DNA of 25,407 nucleotides, from NCBI GenBank assembly GCA_003539625.1, contig DPOU01000010.1, positions 1 to 25,407 of the forward strand. The letters are read 5' to 3'. How positions within the stretch are numbered: position 1 is the first letter of the stretch; every line of letters begins with the position of its first letter. The notes under the pieces were generated by a model that ran no database searches, was not told the DNA's origin, and worked only from the letters and a program-made list of their open reading frames with translations. Source of the DNA: Acholeplasmatales bacterium (GTDB taxonomy: Bacteria; Bacillota_I; Bacilli_A; ML615J-28; CAG-313). Below, one piece after another: positions 1-6,831 of the stretch. The position numbers were made by a program, and so were the translations under genes.

Positions 1-25
1 TTTTATAATTTATGTTTATAAAATA

Positions 26-991
26 CTAGCTTTTTAAAATTACATTACAAATCTTTTCCAATTCATCATAAGTTTTAATACTAACAATACTTGATTTATA
101 TTGTTTTGTTTGTGGAATTAATTTTAGGTACCACCCCGCATGACTTCTTGTTTCAATCATTGCGATATGCTCACCCTTATCAAGCATCAATCTTCTAGCA
201 TGATCTAATAGTGTAGCAATTACTTGCTCTTTGGTAGGTTTTTCAATTATTTCACCAGTATCAAAATAAGTAGATAATTCCTTAAAAATAAAGGGATTGC
301 CTAATGCTGCTCTACCTATCATAATTCCGTCTACTCCAAGATTTAACATCTTTTCTGCACTTTCAATATTTTTAATGTCACCATTACCAATTACTGGACA
401 ATCTGCACTATCTTTTACCATTTTTATATAATCATAATTTACATTACCAGTATACATTGCGGAACGGGTTCTACCATGAATAGCAATAGCATCAACACCC
501 GCTTTTGAAGCAAGTTTTGCAACTTCATCACAATTAATGGTATTATTATCCCAACCGGCTCTAATTTTTATTGTAACTGGAATATCAAGGTTTTCTTTTA
601 AGCTTTTTACAATATCATATATTTTTTCTGGTGTTTTTAGTAAAGCTGAACCAGCTCCACTTTTAACAACTTTATTTACTGGGCATCCCATATTAACATC
701 TAAAATATCAATAGGACTAATCTTTGTCATTTGAATAGCTGAAGATGTAATAGTATGATAATCAGAACCAAAGATTTGCATTGAAATAGGATGTTCATTT
801 TCAGTTATTTGAATCATTTTTAGTGTTTTAGCATTTTCATACGCTAAACCTTTATCACTAATCATCTCTGTGCATACCATTCCAGCATTATTTTCTAAGC
901 ATATGTTACGATATGCGGAAGAGTTGACACCGGCCATTGGTGCCAGAATTATATTGTTTTTTAGTTCAACATTGCCAATCTTTAATTTCAT
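26..991 (-). CDS. dusB: tRNA-dihydrouridine synthase, DusB type
   Basis: FMN-dependent enzyme that uses NADPH to reduce uridines in the D-loop of tRNA to dihydrouridine; cytosolic. Seen in the 321-residue product: the FMN-binding start of a TIM barrel (APMAG, residues 17-21), the signature DVNMGCPVNKVVKSGAGSAL with the catalytic Cys103, then HGRTR, GNGDI and the phosphate-binding GIMIGRAALGNPF. The length is normal for the family. The ATG is preceded by GGTGAT about 4 nt upstream and by an extended -10 promoter, so the start is secure. It is transcribed alone, divergently from the small membrane protein gene at 1123. Dus subfamily (DusB or a sister group) is inferred from overall motifs; the enzyme class is certain. 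Confidence 0.95.
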   Translation of the reverse strand: MKLKIGNVELKNNIILAPMAGVNSSAYRNICLENNAGMVCTEMISDKGLAYENAKTLKMIQITENEHPISMQIFGSDYHTITSSAIQMTKISPIDILDVNMGCPVNKVVKSGAGSALLKTPEKIYDIVKSLKENLDIPVTIKIRAGWDNNTINCDEVAKLASKAGVDAIAIHGRTRSAMYTGNVNYDYIKMVKDSADCPVIGNGDIKNIESAEKMLNLGVDGIMIGRAALGNPFIFKELSTYFDTGEIIEKPTKEQVIATLLDHARRLMLDKGEHIAMIETRSHAGWYLKLIPQTKQYKSSIVSIKTYDELEKICNVILKS

Positions 992-1006
992 TTTATCACC
1001 ATTTTT

Positions 1007-1034
1007 ATTATAGCATATTTTACAAATATTTAAA
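1007..1034 (-). promoter_or_regulatory. dusB promoter, extended -10
   Basis: On the minus strand, TGCTATAAT (extended -10, 1007-1015) lies 15 nt upstream of the dusB ATG. A weak -35 (TTTAAA, 1029-1034) sits 16 nt further up. The predicted transcript start is near 1000, giving a leader of about 10 nt that carries the GGTGAT ribosome binding site. Confidence 0.6.
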
Positions 1035-1071
1035 ATTGTTTAGCAAGTTTTATAGTATTTTTACATATAGT

Positions 1072-1099
1072 TTGATTTTTTTTCAAAATATGGTATAAT
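1072..1099 (+). promoter_or_regulatory. Promoter of the small membrane protein gene
   Basis: TTGATT (1072-1077), a 16-nt spacer and TATAAT (1094-1099) with an upstream TG making an extended -10 (TGGTATAAT). It points toward the ATG at 1123, with GAGGTG at 1112-1117 as the ribosome binding site. It is divergent from the dusB promoter, which lies about 60 bp away. Confidence 0.7.
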
Positions 1100-1122
1100 T
1101 AAGTTATGTTTGAGGTGATTTT

Positions 1123-1344
1123 ATGGCAGATGATAAAAAAGTATTAAGTGAAAATAATGCAAATGAAGGAATTAACTGGGGTCTTTGGATTGCTAGTTTT
1201 GTGCTTCCCCCTCTTGGATATATTTTCTATTCTGTTTGGAAAAAATCTAAACCAAGAAATTCGTATTCTTCTGGATGGGGTGCTCTTTGGGGATTCTTAT
1301 TCTATGTTGTTGGAGCATTAGTTTATATTTTATTTATTAAATAA
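1123..1344 (+). CDS. Small two-helix membrane protein, function unknown
   Basis: A 73-residue protein with a short charged N-terminus (about 1-16), a hydrophobic segment at about 18-39, a Lys/Pro-rich turn (WKKSKPRNSYSSG, about 39-51) and a second hydrophobic segment at about 52-72. The turn followed by a Gly-rich second helix (GWGALWGF) resembles small membrane modules of Bacillota that often follow a zinc ribbon, but no zinc ribbon is present here. A good promoter, a GAGGTG site 5 nt before the ATG and a terminator straight after the stop show it is a real single-gene unit. No function can be given; the Lys-rich loop suggests an N-in, C-in hairpin. Confidence 0.75.
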   Translation: MADDKKVLSENNANEGINWGLWIASFVLPPLGYIFYSVWKKSKPRNSYSSGWGALWGFLFYVVGALVYILFIK

Positions 1345-1347
1345 GTA

Positions 1348-1385
1348 AAAATGGTAAGTTACTCACTTACCATTTTATTTTTTTC
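1348..1385. terminator. Bidirectional terminator between converging genes
   Basis: A perfect 12-bp stem (1348-1359 with 1365-1376) and a 5-nt loop, with a T-run after it on the plus strand and an A-run before it. It serves the small membrane protein gene (plus) and the alsT operon (minus). The stem includes the last codons and stop of the minus-strand symporter gene. Confidence 0.85.
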
Positions 1386-2789
1386 TTTATATTCAACAAA
1401 ATATTGATTAGTTTCTTTTGATAATTTTGGCGCAAGAACTAATAGGGCAATTAAGTTAGGTGCAGCCATTAATCCATTAAAAATATTCGCTATACCCCAT
1501 ATTACATCAACTTTTAAGAATGGACCTAATAATAATGTAATTACATATATCCACTGATAAACTAAATATGCTTTTTTATTGCCTTTTGTAAAATAATCCA
1601 AACATTTTGAACCATATAAGTTCCAACCAATAATTGTTGTAAAGGCGAAACAAGTTATGCAAATAAATACTAGTATTGCGCTTATAATTGGATTAGTAAA
1701 GGGAAGACCCGTTTCAAATGCAAATGAAGTTATGTCAATACCTTCAAGTCCAGCATCCCATGCCCCAGTGATTACTATACATAATCCTGTCATCATACAT
1801 ATTATAACAGTTCCCATAAAAGTTGATGTCATTGAGATAAGACCTTGTTTAGTAGCATCATTTGATTTTGCTGTAGCAATTGCGATTGGTGCACTTCCTA
1901 GTCCTGCTTCATTAGTAAATATACCTTTTGAAACGCCTTCTTTTATAGCATCACGAATAGTTATTCCAATTACCCCCGCAACAGCAGCACGGCCAGTAAA
2001 TGCCATTTTAACTATTTCAACAAAAGCACTAGGAATACTTGTTACGTGGGTAAATATAACTGTTAAACATATAGTAATATATGTTATTGCCATAATCGGT
2101 ACTAAATATTCGCATACTCTTCCGATTCTTTTTACACCACCTATTAGGATTAAAGCAGTTAATACGGCAATGATTAAACCAGTAATAACCGAATATATAG
2201 ATATGTCTTTTCCAAATAATGTGAAATCAAGTGATGATTTTCCAAATACATTTGCTGCCGCATCAGTAATTCCGTTAATTTGAATTAATGTTCCTATTCC
2301 CATTATTGCCGCAAGCATACCCAACATTGCAAATACTTTGGCAAGCCATTTGAATTTTCTACCCATTCCATATTCGATATATGCATATGGTCCACCAATG
2401 ATTCTACCATCTTCAATGTGACGATATCTTATAGCTAAATAACCTTCTGCGTATTTTGTTGCCATACCAAGTAATGCGGTAACAATCATCCAAAATAAAG
2501 CACCAGGTCCACCAATTGCAACCGCTGTCGCAACACCAGTGATATTGCCAGTTCCAATTGTTGCAGAAAGCGAAATGCATAGTGCTTGGAAAGTAGATAC
2601 TTCTCCTTCACCATCTTCTTTTTCAGTTAAGAATTTAAAAGCTAATCCTAATTTTCTAAACTGAATGCCTTTTAATAAAATTGTTAAGACAATTCCAACA
2701 ATAATTATTAAAGCTATAAGTGGTATACCCCATACAATGTTGTCAATCTTTTTTATAATATCTTCAATAGATATTGCTAAGTTTATCAT
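1359..2789 (-). CDS. Alanine/glycine:cation symporter, AlsT (AGCS) family
   Basis: A polytopic membrane carrier that imports alanine, D-alanine or glycine with Na+ (substrate set known for the family; the exact substrate here is inferred). The 476-residue length is normal. Motifs seen: the family signature near residues 92-107 (GGPGALFWM followed by TALLG), ATKYAEGYLAIRYR soon after, and the conserved TNEAGLGSAPIA loop in the second half. About ten hydrophobic segments run throughout. The ATG has AGGAG 5-6 nt upstream. It is the last gene of the rlmI-like/dapF operon, 15 nt after dapF. Its final codons form one arm of the bidirectional terminator. Together with DapF it points to handling of cell-wall amino acids (D-Ala, DAP), though that link is only by position. 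Confidence 0.92.
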   Translation of the reverse strand: MINLAISIEDIIKKIDNIVWGIPLIALIIIVGIVLTILLKGIQFRKLGLAFKFLTEKEDGEGEVSTFQALCISLSATIGTGNITGVATAVAIGGPGALFWMIVTALLGMATKYAEGYLAIRYRHIEDGRIIGGPYAYIEYGMGRKFKWLAKVFAMLGMLAAIMGIGTLIQINGITDAAANVFGKSSLDFTLFGKDISIYSVITGLIIAVLTALILIGGVKRIGRVCEYLVPIMAITYITICLTVIFTHVTSIPSAFVEIVKMAFTGRAAVAGVIGITIRDAIKEGVSKGIFTNEAGLGSAPIAIATAKSNDATKQGLISMTSTFMGTVIICMMTGLCIVITGAWDAGLEGIDITSFAFETGLPFTNPIISAILVFICITCFAFTTIIGWNLYGSKCLDYFTKGNKKAYLVYQWIYVITLLLGPFLKVDVIWGIANIFNGLMAAPNLIALLVLAPKLSKETNQYFVEYKEKNKMVSE

Positions 2790-2804
2790 ATATGCTCCTA
2801 TTTA

Positions 2805-3527
2805 TCATTTAATTAATTCTGATGGTCCAATAATATACGGACCATTTTTATCTACACCGGCTTTAATTATTCCGCCATCTACTAAAATATTTATTTCGTT
2901 ATCAACAATGATGTTGTTTTCTTTTAATACTAAATAGGTAGCTAGAGCACCTGTTCCACAGGCTTTTGTAAACCCTACTCCTCGTTCATAGGTTTTTAAA
3001 TATATATCTTTTGTTATTTTAACAAAATCGATGTTTACCTCTTTATTAAAGTTTGAACATTCATATATATCTTTTGCATCACTTAATGCTTTATTTAAGT
3101 CATCACAAATAATTACGGCGTGGTTTACTCCGGTATTTATTACATTAGCTATATATTTATTTTGATTTATCGTTATGGGCTTTATTGTTATTTTTGAATC
3201 AGTTTTCATTTCAACTTTCACAAAAAAGGGATTGGTTGAAAGTATTACTGTATTAACAAATCCACTACCAGTTAAAACTAAGTTAGTAAGTTTAGTTATT
3301 ATTTTTTTATCATAACAATATTCAATAAAACATCTAATGCCGTTACCACACATTTTTGCAAGTGAACCATCTTTATTATAAATTATCATTTCTAATGGTT
3401 TAGTTTTTACCAAAATTAGACCATCATATTCATTATTGCACATTTTGATTGCCATTTCTGGCTTATCATATTTTTGATTGTAATCTTCAATTACAAACGT
3501 ATTTCCAAGTCCATGATATATCTTCAT
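2805..3527 (-). CDS. dapF: Diaminopimelate epimerase
   Basis: Interconverts LL- and meso-diaminopimelate, the step before lysine and the source of the meso-DAP of peptidoglycan; cytosolic and cofactor-free with two Cys acting as acid and base. Both catalytic Cys motifs are present: NKDGSLAKMCGNGIRCF with Cys60 and ERGVGFTKACGTGA with Cys190. GLGN near the N-terminus and GVNHAV (usually GVPH) at mid-protein also match. At 240 residues it is 30-40 shorter than typical DapF, and the usual GLGNDF reads GLGNTF. No other dap gene is in the window. It lies between the rRNA methyltransferase (34 nt upstream) and alsT (15 nt downstream), clearly one transcript. A related epimerase activity is possible, but DapF is by far the best fit. 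Confidence 0.9.
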   Translation of the reverse strand: MKIYHGLGNTFVIEDYNQKYDKPEMAIKMCNNEYDGLILVKTKPLEMIIYNKDGSLAKMCGNGIRCFIEYCYDKKIITKLTNLVLTGSGFVNTVILSTNPFFVKVEMKTDSKITIKPITINQNKYIANVINTGVNHAVIICDDLNKALSDAKDIYECSNFNKEVNIDFVKITKDIYLKTYERGVGFTKACGTGALATYLVLKENNIIVDNEINILVDGGIIKAGVDKNGPYIIGPSELIK

Positions 3528-3561
3528 AATCCACCCATTCCATTATATGTAAATATATAAA

Positions 3562-4737
3562 TTATAAGACTCTTAAAACTACACACTTTAAATAAAGTGA
3601 GTCATCACTACCAAGTCTTGTAGGATGGTCTGGCGATTGAATTCTAAAATCAACCATTTGAACAACTTTATTTACATCGTTTGACGCATCAGTTAACATT
3701 TTTATGAAAAGAGCTGGCGTCATATGTTGTGAACAAGAAAAAGTAATTAAAATTCCATTTTCATTTAGGAGTTTTAAAGCACTCATATTTATTTCTTTAT
3801 AACCCTTATACGCTTTTTCAACAGTATCCTTTGACTTTGTGAAAGCAGGAGGGTCTAATACTATTACATCATATTTATTCTTATTATTTTCATCACGTAG
3901 GAAATCAAAGACATCGCAACACTTTACATCTATCTTATTTTCAAAGTTATTAAGTTTGGCGTTTTCTAAAATATCATTACAAGCTTTTTCGCTTATGTCT
4001 ACTGCGGTTGCAAACTTAGCGCCAAAATTGATGGCATTTAAAGCAAAACCACCCGTATGTGAAAAGCAATCTAAAACTCTCTTATCTTTTACATATTTAT
4101 CAAGAGCAGCTCTATTAGTTTTTTGATCTAAGAAGTAACCAGTCTTTTGACCATTTTCTAAATCAACTCTTAATTTAATGCCATTTTCTTCAATTATTAC
4201 ATTAGGATTAAATGTAGTAGGATATAGGAAACCTTTTACTTCTGACAAGCCTTCTTTTAATCTTATTGGAACATCACTTCTTTCCATTATTCCCTTAGGG
4301 TTAAAGATTTTTATCAAAGCATTCTTGATTAATTCGCGATTTACATCCATTCCTAAACACAAAATCTGAATTGATAAATAATCACCATATTTATCAACTA
4401 TCAACCCTGGTAATAAATCAGCTTCACCAAATACCACTCGACAATTGTTTGTAAATCCTAATTGTTTACGATACTCATATGCTTTGGTAATTCTATCAAT
4501 AAAGAAATCTTCATCAACATTTATTTTGTCATACGAGATAATTCTTACTATTATTTTACTAGCAGTATTTAAGAAACCTCTTCCAATAAATTCATGATTG
4601 AAAGAGTAAACATCACATAGTTCACCTGATTTTATTTTCCCTTCAAATGAAGCAACCTCATTAGAAAATACCCAAGGATCACCTTGTTTTATTCTTATTT
4701 CTTCATTCTTCTTTAAAATAACTTTTAAGATATCCAT
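3562..4737 (-). CDS. RlmI-like 23S rRNA (cytosine-C5) methyltransferase with PUA domain
   Basis: SAM-dependent rRNA methyltransferase of the RlmI/YwbD group, known to make m5C in 23S rRNA. Seen: an N-terminal PUA RNA-binding domain (GDPWVFSNEV, about 19-28), a central domain with DLENGQKTGYFLDQ, then a Rossmann fold with motif I (LDCFSHTGGFALNA, from about 222), the catalytic-loop motif DPPAFTKSK (about 295-303) and FSCSQHM (about 333-339), whose Cys fits the nucleophile of the family. A longer frame opens at 4749, but the promoter puts the transcript start near 4755 and no ribosome binding site precedes that ATG. The ATG at 4737 has GGAG 6 nt upstream, so I use it (391 residues). First gene of the operon with dapF and alsT. 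Confidence 0.9.
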   Translation of the reverse strand: MDILKVILKKNEEIRIKQGDPWVFSNEVASFEGKIKSGELCDVYSFNHEFIGRGFLNTASKIIVRIISYDKINVDEDFFIDRITKAYEYRKQLGFTNNCRVVFGEADLLPGLIVDKYGDYLSIQILCLGMDVNRELIKNALIKIFNPKGIMERSDVPIRLKEGLSEVKGFLYPTTFNPNVIIEENGIKLRVDLENGQKTGYFLDQKTNRAALDKYVKDKRVLDCFSHTGGFALNAINFGAKFATAVDISEKACNDILENAKLNNFENKIDVKCCDVFDFLRDENNKNKYDVIVLDPPAFTKSKDTVEKAYKGYKEINMSALKLLNENGILITFSCSQHMTPALFIKMLTDASNDVNKVVQMVDFRIQSPDHPTRLGSDDSLYLKCVVLRVL

Positions 4738-4761
4738 ACTATTCTCCATAATTACTTTGTT

Positions 4762-4790
4762 ATTATATTACAAAAAGACGTTTTTTTCAA
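4762..4790 (-). promoter_or_regulatory. Promoter of the rlmI-like/dapF/alsT operon
   Basis: Minus strand TTGAAA (4785-4790), 17-nt spacer, TATAAT (4762-4767). The predicted start is near 4755, which excludes the upstream ATG at 4749 and supports translation from 4737. A GACAAA hexamer (4797-4802) shared with the XRE control regions sits just upstream of the -35. Confidence 0.8.
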
Positions 4791-4821
4791 ATAAATGACA
4801 AAGAATATGTAATTAAAGTTT

Positions 4822-4900
4822 TTGACAAAAATGGCATATTTTTCATATATAAGGCTATTTTGACTGGTTTTGAATAAAACAGGACAAATTAGGTTATAAT
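4822..4900 (+). promoter_or_regulatory. Control region of the first XRE gene
   Basis: Two candidate promoters. The upstream one is TTGACA (4822-4827), 18 nt, TATATA (4846-4851). The downstream one has TATAAT at 4895-4900 with only a poor -35. The stretch from GACAAATTAG (4883) through the -10 to the AAAGGTGGCA ribosome binding site (4916-4925) closely matches the region before the second XRE gene. An imperfect dyad, CTGGTTTT-GAAT-AAAACAGG, lies at 4864-4883 and could be an operator. Confidence 0.5.
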
Positions 4901-5131
4901 TATTAAAAAAACGTCAAAGGTGGCAAAAATATGCTTTGGTATAAAAGAATTAGAGATCTTAGAATTGACAATGATTTAACAAAAACCGAACTTGCAAACA
5001 AGCTTGACATTAGTGAACGTACGCTTGCAAGATATGAAACTGGCGAATCTGAACCTACTATTAGTGTTTTAATTAAAATGTCACATATCTTTGATGTTAG
5101 TATTGATTATATTTGTTGTATTAAAGATGAA
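4883..5131 (+). repeat. Tandem duplication, copy A (promoter plus HTH)
   Basis: Copy A runs from GACAAATTAG upstream of the -10, through the shared GTCAAAGGTGGCA ribosome binding site, to codon 67 of the first XRE gene. It matches copy B at 5456-5706 with one small length difference in the leader. The coding tails beyond codon 67 are no longer alike. Confidence 0.75.
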
Positions 5132-5215
5132 ACATTTATTACAGAAGCTAGTACTAAAGAAGAATTAGTAAAGATATCAGAAAATCTAATTAGCATAATA
5201 AAACGTATTGAATAA
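4931..5215 (+). CDS. XRE-family HTH regulator 1
   Basis: A 94-residue DNA-binding protein. Residues 1-67 are a Cro/CI-type helix-turn-helix: LTKTELANKLDISERTLARY forms the two-helix core, followed by the family hallmark YETGESEPTISVLIKM. A short C-terminal tail (68-94, helical, charged) has no known domain and may oligomerise. AAAGGTGG lies 7 nt before the ATG. The first 67 residues are 57/67 identical to the second XRE gene 300 bp downstream, while the tails differ, so this is a tandem duplication. A hairpin terminator follows the stop at once. It is probably a repressor of its own and the neighbouring promoters, judged from family habit and repeated motifs; there is no direct evidence. No phage or toxin gene is adjacent. 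Confidence 0.9.
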   Translation: MLWYKRIRDLRIDNDLTKTELANKLDISERTLARYETGESEPTISVLIKMSHIFDVSIDYICCIKDETFITEASTKEELVKISENLISIIKRIE

Positions 5216-5237
5216 AAAGCATTTTTGCTTTTTTTAT
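5214..5237 (+). terminator. Terminator of the first XRE gene
   Basis: Stem AAAAAGCA (5214-5221) with TGCTTTTT (5226-5233), loop TTTT, then more T. It overlaps the TAA stop of the gene and separates it from the next promoter. Confidence 0.75.
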
Positions 5238-5251
5238 TTGGTTACATTAAA

Positions 5252-5280
5252 TTGACAAATTATGCCTTTAATTATATAAT
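5252..5280 (+). promoter_or_regulatory. Perfect consensus promoter before a 39-codon frame
   Basis: TTGACA (5252-5257), exactly 17 nt, TATAAT (5275-5280). It is the only full-consensus sigma-70-type promoter I found in the window. The -35 overlaps a GACAAA hexamer (5254-5259). The predicted start near 5287 is just upstream of the AGGAGG at 5293-5298. Confidence 0.8.
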
Positions 5281-5303
5281 CTATATATATGAAGGAGGTA
5301 TAA

Positions 5304-5423
5304 ATGGTATTAAATAATCAACAAATTTATAATAAACAAATAACGAATTCTTTTTTTGTCTATAGTTCTTCAAGTAATAGTCAATATTTTTTTAATGCCA
5401 TATTTGTCGAATTTTGTCATTAG
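5304..5423 (+). CDS. Candidate 39-residue small protein between the two XRE genes
   Basis: ATG at 5304 preceded 5 nt by AGGAGG (5293-5298), itself about 20 nt below a perfect TTGACA-17-TATAAT promoter; the frame ends in TAG followed directly by a second TAG. The peptide begins MVLNNQQIYNKQITNS and is rich in Asn, Ser and Phe (six each), with a Ser-rich centre and an aromatic C-terminal half ending in FCH. It has almost no charge, no clear signal peptide and no convincing membrane helix, and I recognise no family. No terminator separates it from the second XRE gene, so read-through is likely. The expression signals are much better than chance. The alternatives are a regulatory RNA or a decayed gene that kept its promoter. 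The last codons contain two TTTGTC hexamers spaced 10 bp apart. Confidence 0.5.
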   Translation: MVLNNQQIYNKQITNSFFVYSSSSNSQYFFNAIFVEFCH

Positions 5424-5455
5424 TAGCCAATTTCGACCTGTTTTAAAATTTTTAT

Positions 5456-5473
5456 GACAAATTAGTTTATAAT
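5456..5473 (+). promoter_or_regulatory. Promoter/operator region of the second XRE gene
   Basis: TATAAT at 5468-5473 with GACAAATTAG 12 bp upstream, placed exactly as in front of the first XRE gene. There is no good -35, so the promoter may be weak or activator-dependent, or the gene may be read from the strong promoter at 5252. AAAGGTGG (5489-5496) is the ribosome binding site. Confidence 0.5.
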
Positions 5474-5706
5474 TGTTTAAAAGAAGTCAAAGGTGGCATA
5501 CATTAATGTATTGGAATAAACGAATAAAAGACTTAAGAGAAGACAATGACTTGACAAAACAAGAATTGGCAGATAAACTTGACATAAGCGAAAGAACACT
5601 AACTAGATATGAAACAGGTGAATCTGAACCTACAATTAGTGTTTTAATTAAAATGTCTTTAATATTTAATGTAAGTTTAGATTATATTTGTTGCATTAAA
5701 GATGAA
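5456..5706 (+). repeat. Tandem duplication, copy B (promoter plus HTH)
   Basis: Second copy of the unit described at 4883-5131. Long stretches of DNA remain identical, for example the codons for ISVLIKMS, so the duplication is either fairly recent or kept alike by gene conversion. Confidence 0.75.
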
Positions 5707-5796
5707 GTGGCCATTGTTGAAGAGGGCACTATTGATAAACTTAAAAAGCTTTCTAAAGACTTAGAAAGTATAGTTGATAAAATAAATAAATTATAA
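5506..5796 (+). CDS. XRE-family HTH regulator 2
   Basis: A 96-residue Cro/CI-type regulator, paralogue of the gene at 4931. Residues 1-67 hold the helix-turn-helix (LTKQELADKLDISERTLTRY) and the shared GESEPTISVLIKM helix; residues 68-96 form a different charged tail, probably an amphipathic helix (TIDKLKKLSKDLESIVDKIN). A longer frame could start at a TTG at 5473, but that codon overlaps the -10 box. The ATG at 5506 aligns with the start of the paralogue and has GGTGG 9 nt upstream. It is followed by a strong bidirectional terminator. The conserved DNA-reading helix with divergent tails suggests the two proteins read the same operator but pair or respond differently; this is inference. Confidence 0.9.
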   Translation: MYWNKRIKDLREDNDLTKQELADKLDISERTLTRYETGESEPTISVLIKMSLIFNVSLDYICCIKDEVAIVEEGTIDKLKKLSKDLESIVDKINKL

Positions 5797-5797
5797 A

Positions 5798-5830
5798 AAG
5801 CATATATATCATTAGTAGATATATATGCTT
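5798..5830. terminator. Bidirectional terminator, 13-bp perfect stem
   Basis: AAGCATATATATC (5798-5810) pairs perfectly with 5818-5830 around a 7-nt loop. T-runs flank it on both strands, so it ends both the XRE island (plus) and the flavoprotein operon (minus), whose last gene stops at 5838. Confidence 0.85.
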
Positions 5831-5837
5831 ATTTTTT

Positions 5838-6821
5838 TTATTTTAATTTCTTCTGCATATTTGCGTATGATTGAACAATTTTGAATCCTGCTCCCATATA
5901 TATATATCTAGCATGATTAGTAAGTCCAGTATAAAATGTCATAAATTTTGCGCCATGCATCTTATTATAATATGCAAGACTACTAAATAAAGCTTTTCCT
6001 AATCCTCTACCTCTTACTTCTTCTAAAATTGCTATACCATCAAAATGACCTCTACCGCTTTCTTCATTCCACATTGCGCCAGTCCAACCAACAATTCGGT
6101 TATCTTTTGCAACTACCAAAAATGGGTATGGTTTTTCAAGTTCAAGATTAGCTCTGATTACTTTTTCAAAATCATATATATTTAAATCACGATAGAATTC
6201 ATCGATACCATAATGTTTATTTGCATCGTATAATTCAATAACAATACCATCTTTTTTATTTTCTTCAAGTATTTTATTAACTGAATCGCTCAATTCATAG
6301 TTAGATAAATCTAAATGGAAAGCATCTTGATATGCATATGTTTCATATCCCCTATGTAATAAGAAGAAGTATTCATTAGAATTAAGTCTAATACCTGGAG
6401 CACAAGGGTGATCGTGATTATTAGTATTAGGAATATACCATGAATAACATGATGGTAAGAAATATGCTGCAGCAATCTTATTTCTGCCATGCTCTTTAAA
6501 GTAAGTTTCTAAGTCTTTTAATAATTTAGATCCTATTCCTTGTTTACGATATTCTTTCTTTACCATAATCATATTAACTATCCCCGCAACATCAGGGTTA
6601 TCAATGTATTTTTTTCTTAAATAACCAATTGAGAATGCAATTAGTTTTTCGTTTTCATAAACAACTGTAACACTGTCATAATCGAAATCAGGATTAGTTA
6701 ATAATTTATCACTGAATTCTTCATAAGTCATTGGTTTTAAGAAGTATTCTTCTTTTACTACTTCATTCCATAACTCATTCATGTTTTTTAAATCATTGGG
6801 ATTTGCTTTTCTAAAAATCAT
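5838..6821 (-). CDS. Double-domain GNAT N-acetyltransferase
   Basis: Two tandem GNAT folds in 327 residues; the family transfers an acetyl group from acetyl-CoA to an amine. The N-terminal copy has the acetyl-CoA motif YRKQGIGSKLL (about 91-101) after a VNMIMV strand. The C-terminal copy has VRGRGLGKALF (about 269-279) and the late YxxxGF element (YMGAGFKIV). Both P-loop-like motifs are intact, so both sites could bind CoA. AGAGGTG lies 5 nt before the ATG. It is the last gene of a four-gene minus operon, 10 nt after the YtxK-like gene. The substrate cannot be read from the sequence; small-molecule, antibiotic-like or protein amines are all possible. Confidence 0.88.
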   Translation of the reverse strand: MIFRKANPNDLKNMNELWNEVVKEEYFLKPMTYEEFSDKLLTNPDFDYDSVTVVYENEKLIAFSIGYLRKKYIDNPDVAGIVNMIMVKKEYRKQGIGSKLLKDLETYFKEHGRNKIAAAYFLPSCYSWYIPNTNNHDHPCAPGIRLNSNEYFFLLHRGYETYAYQDAFHLDLSNYELSDSVNKILEENKKDGIVIELYDANKHYGIDEFYRDLNIYDFEKVIRANLELEKPYPFLVVAKDNRIVGWTGAMWNEESGRGHFDGIAILEEVRGRGLGKALFSSLAYYNKMHGAKFMTFYTGLTNHARYIYMGAGFKIVQSYANMQKKLK

Positions 6822-6831
6822 TTTACACCTC

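Noticed and set aside
1..25. Inverted repeat TTTTATAA-N7-TTATAAAA after dusB as a terminator
   Set aside because: It has only A-T pairs and is cut by the window edge, so I cannot support it.
1657..2283. A 208-codon plus-strand open frame
   Set aside because: It is antisense to the AlsT coding region, has no ribosome binding site or promoter, and its composition mirrors the complement of a membrane protein gene.
5473..5505. N-terminal extension of the second XRE regulator from a TTG
   Set aside because: The TTG overlaps the -10 box and the extension is absent from the paralogue; the ATG at 5506 has the shared ribosome binding site.
4931..5796. Prophage remnant or toxin-antitoxin locus around the XRE genes
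   Set aside because: No integrase, phage structural gene, known toxin fold or attachment repeats are visible. A small-peptide effector remains possible and is reported as a finding.
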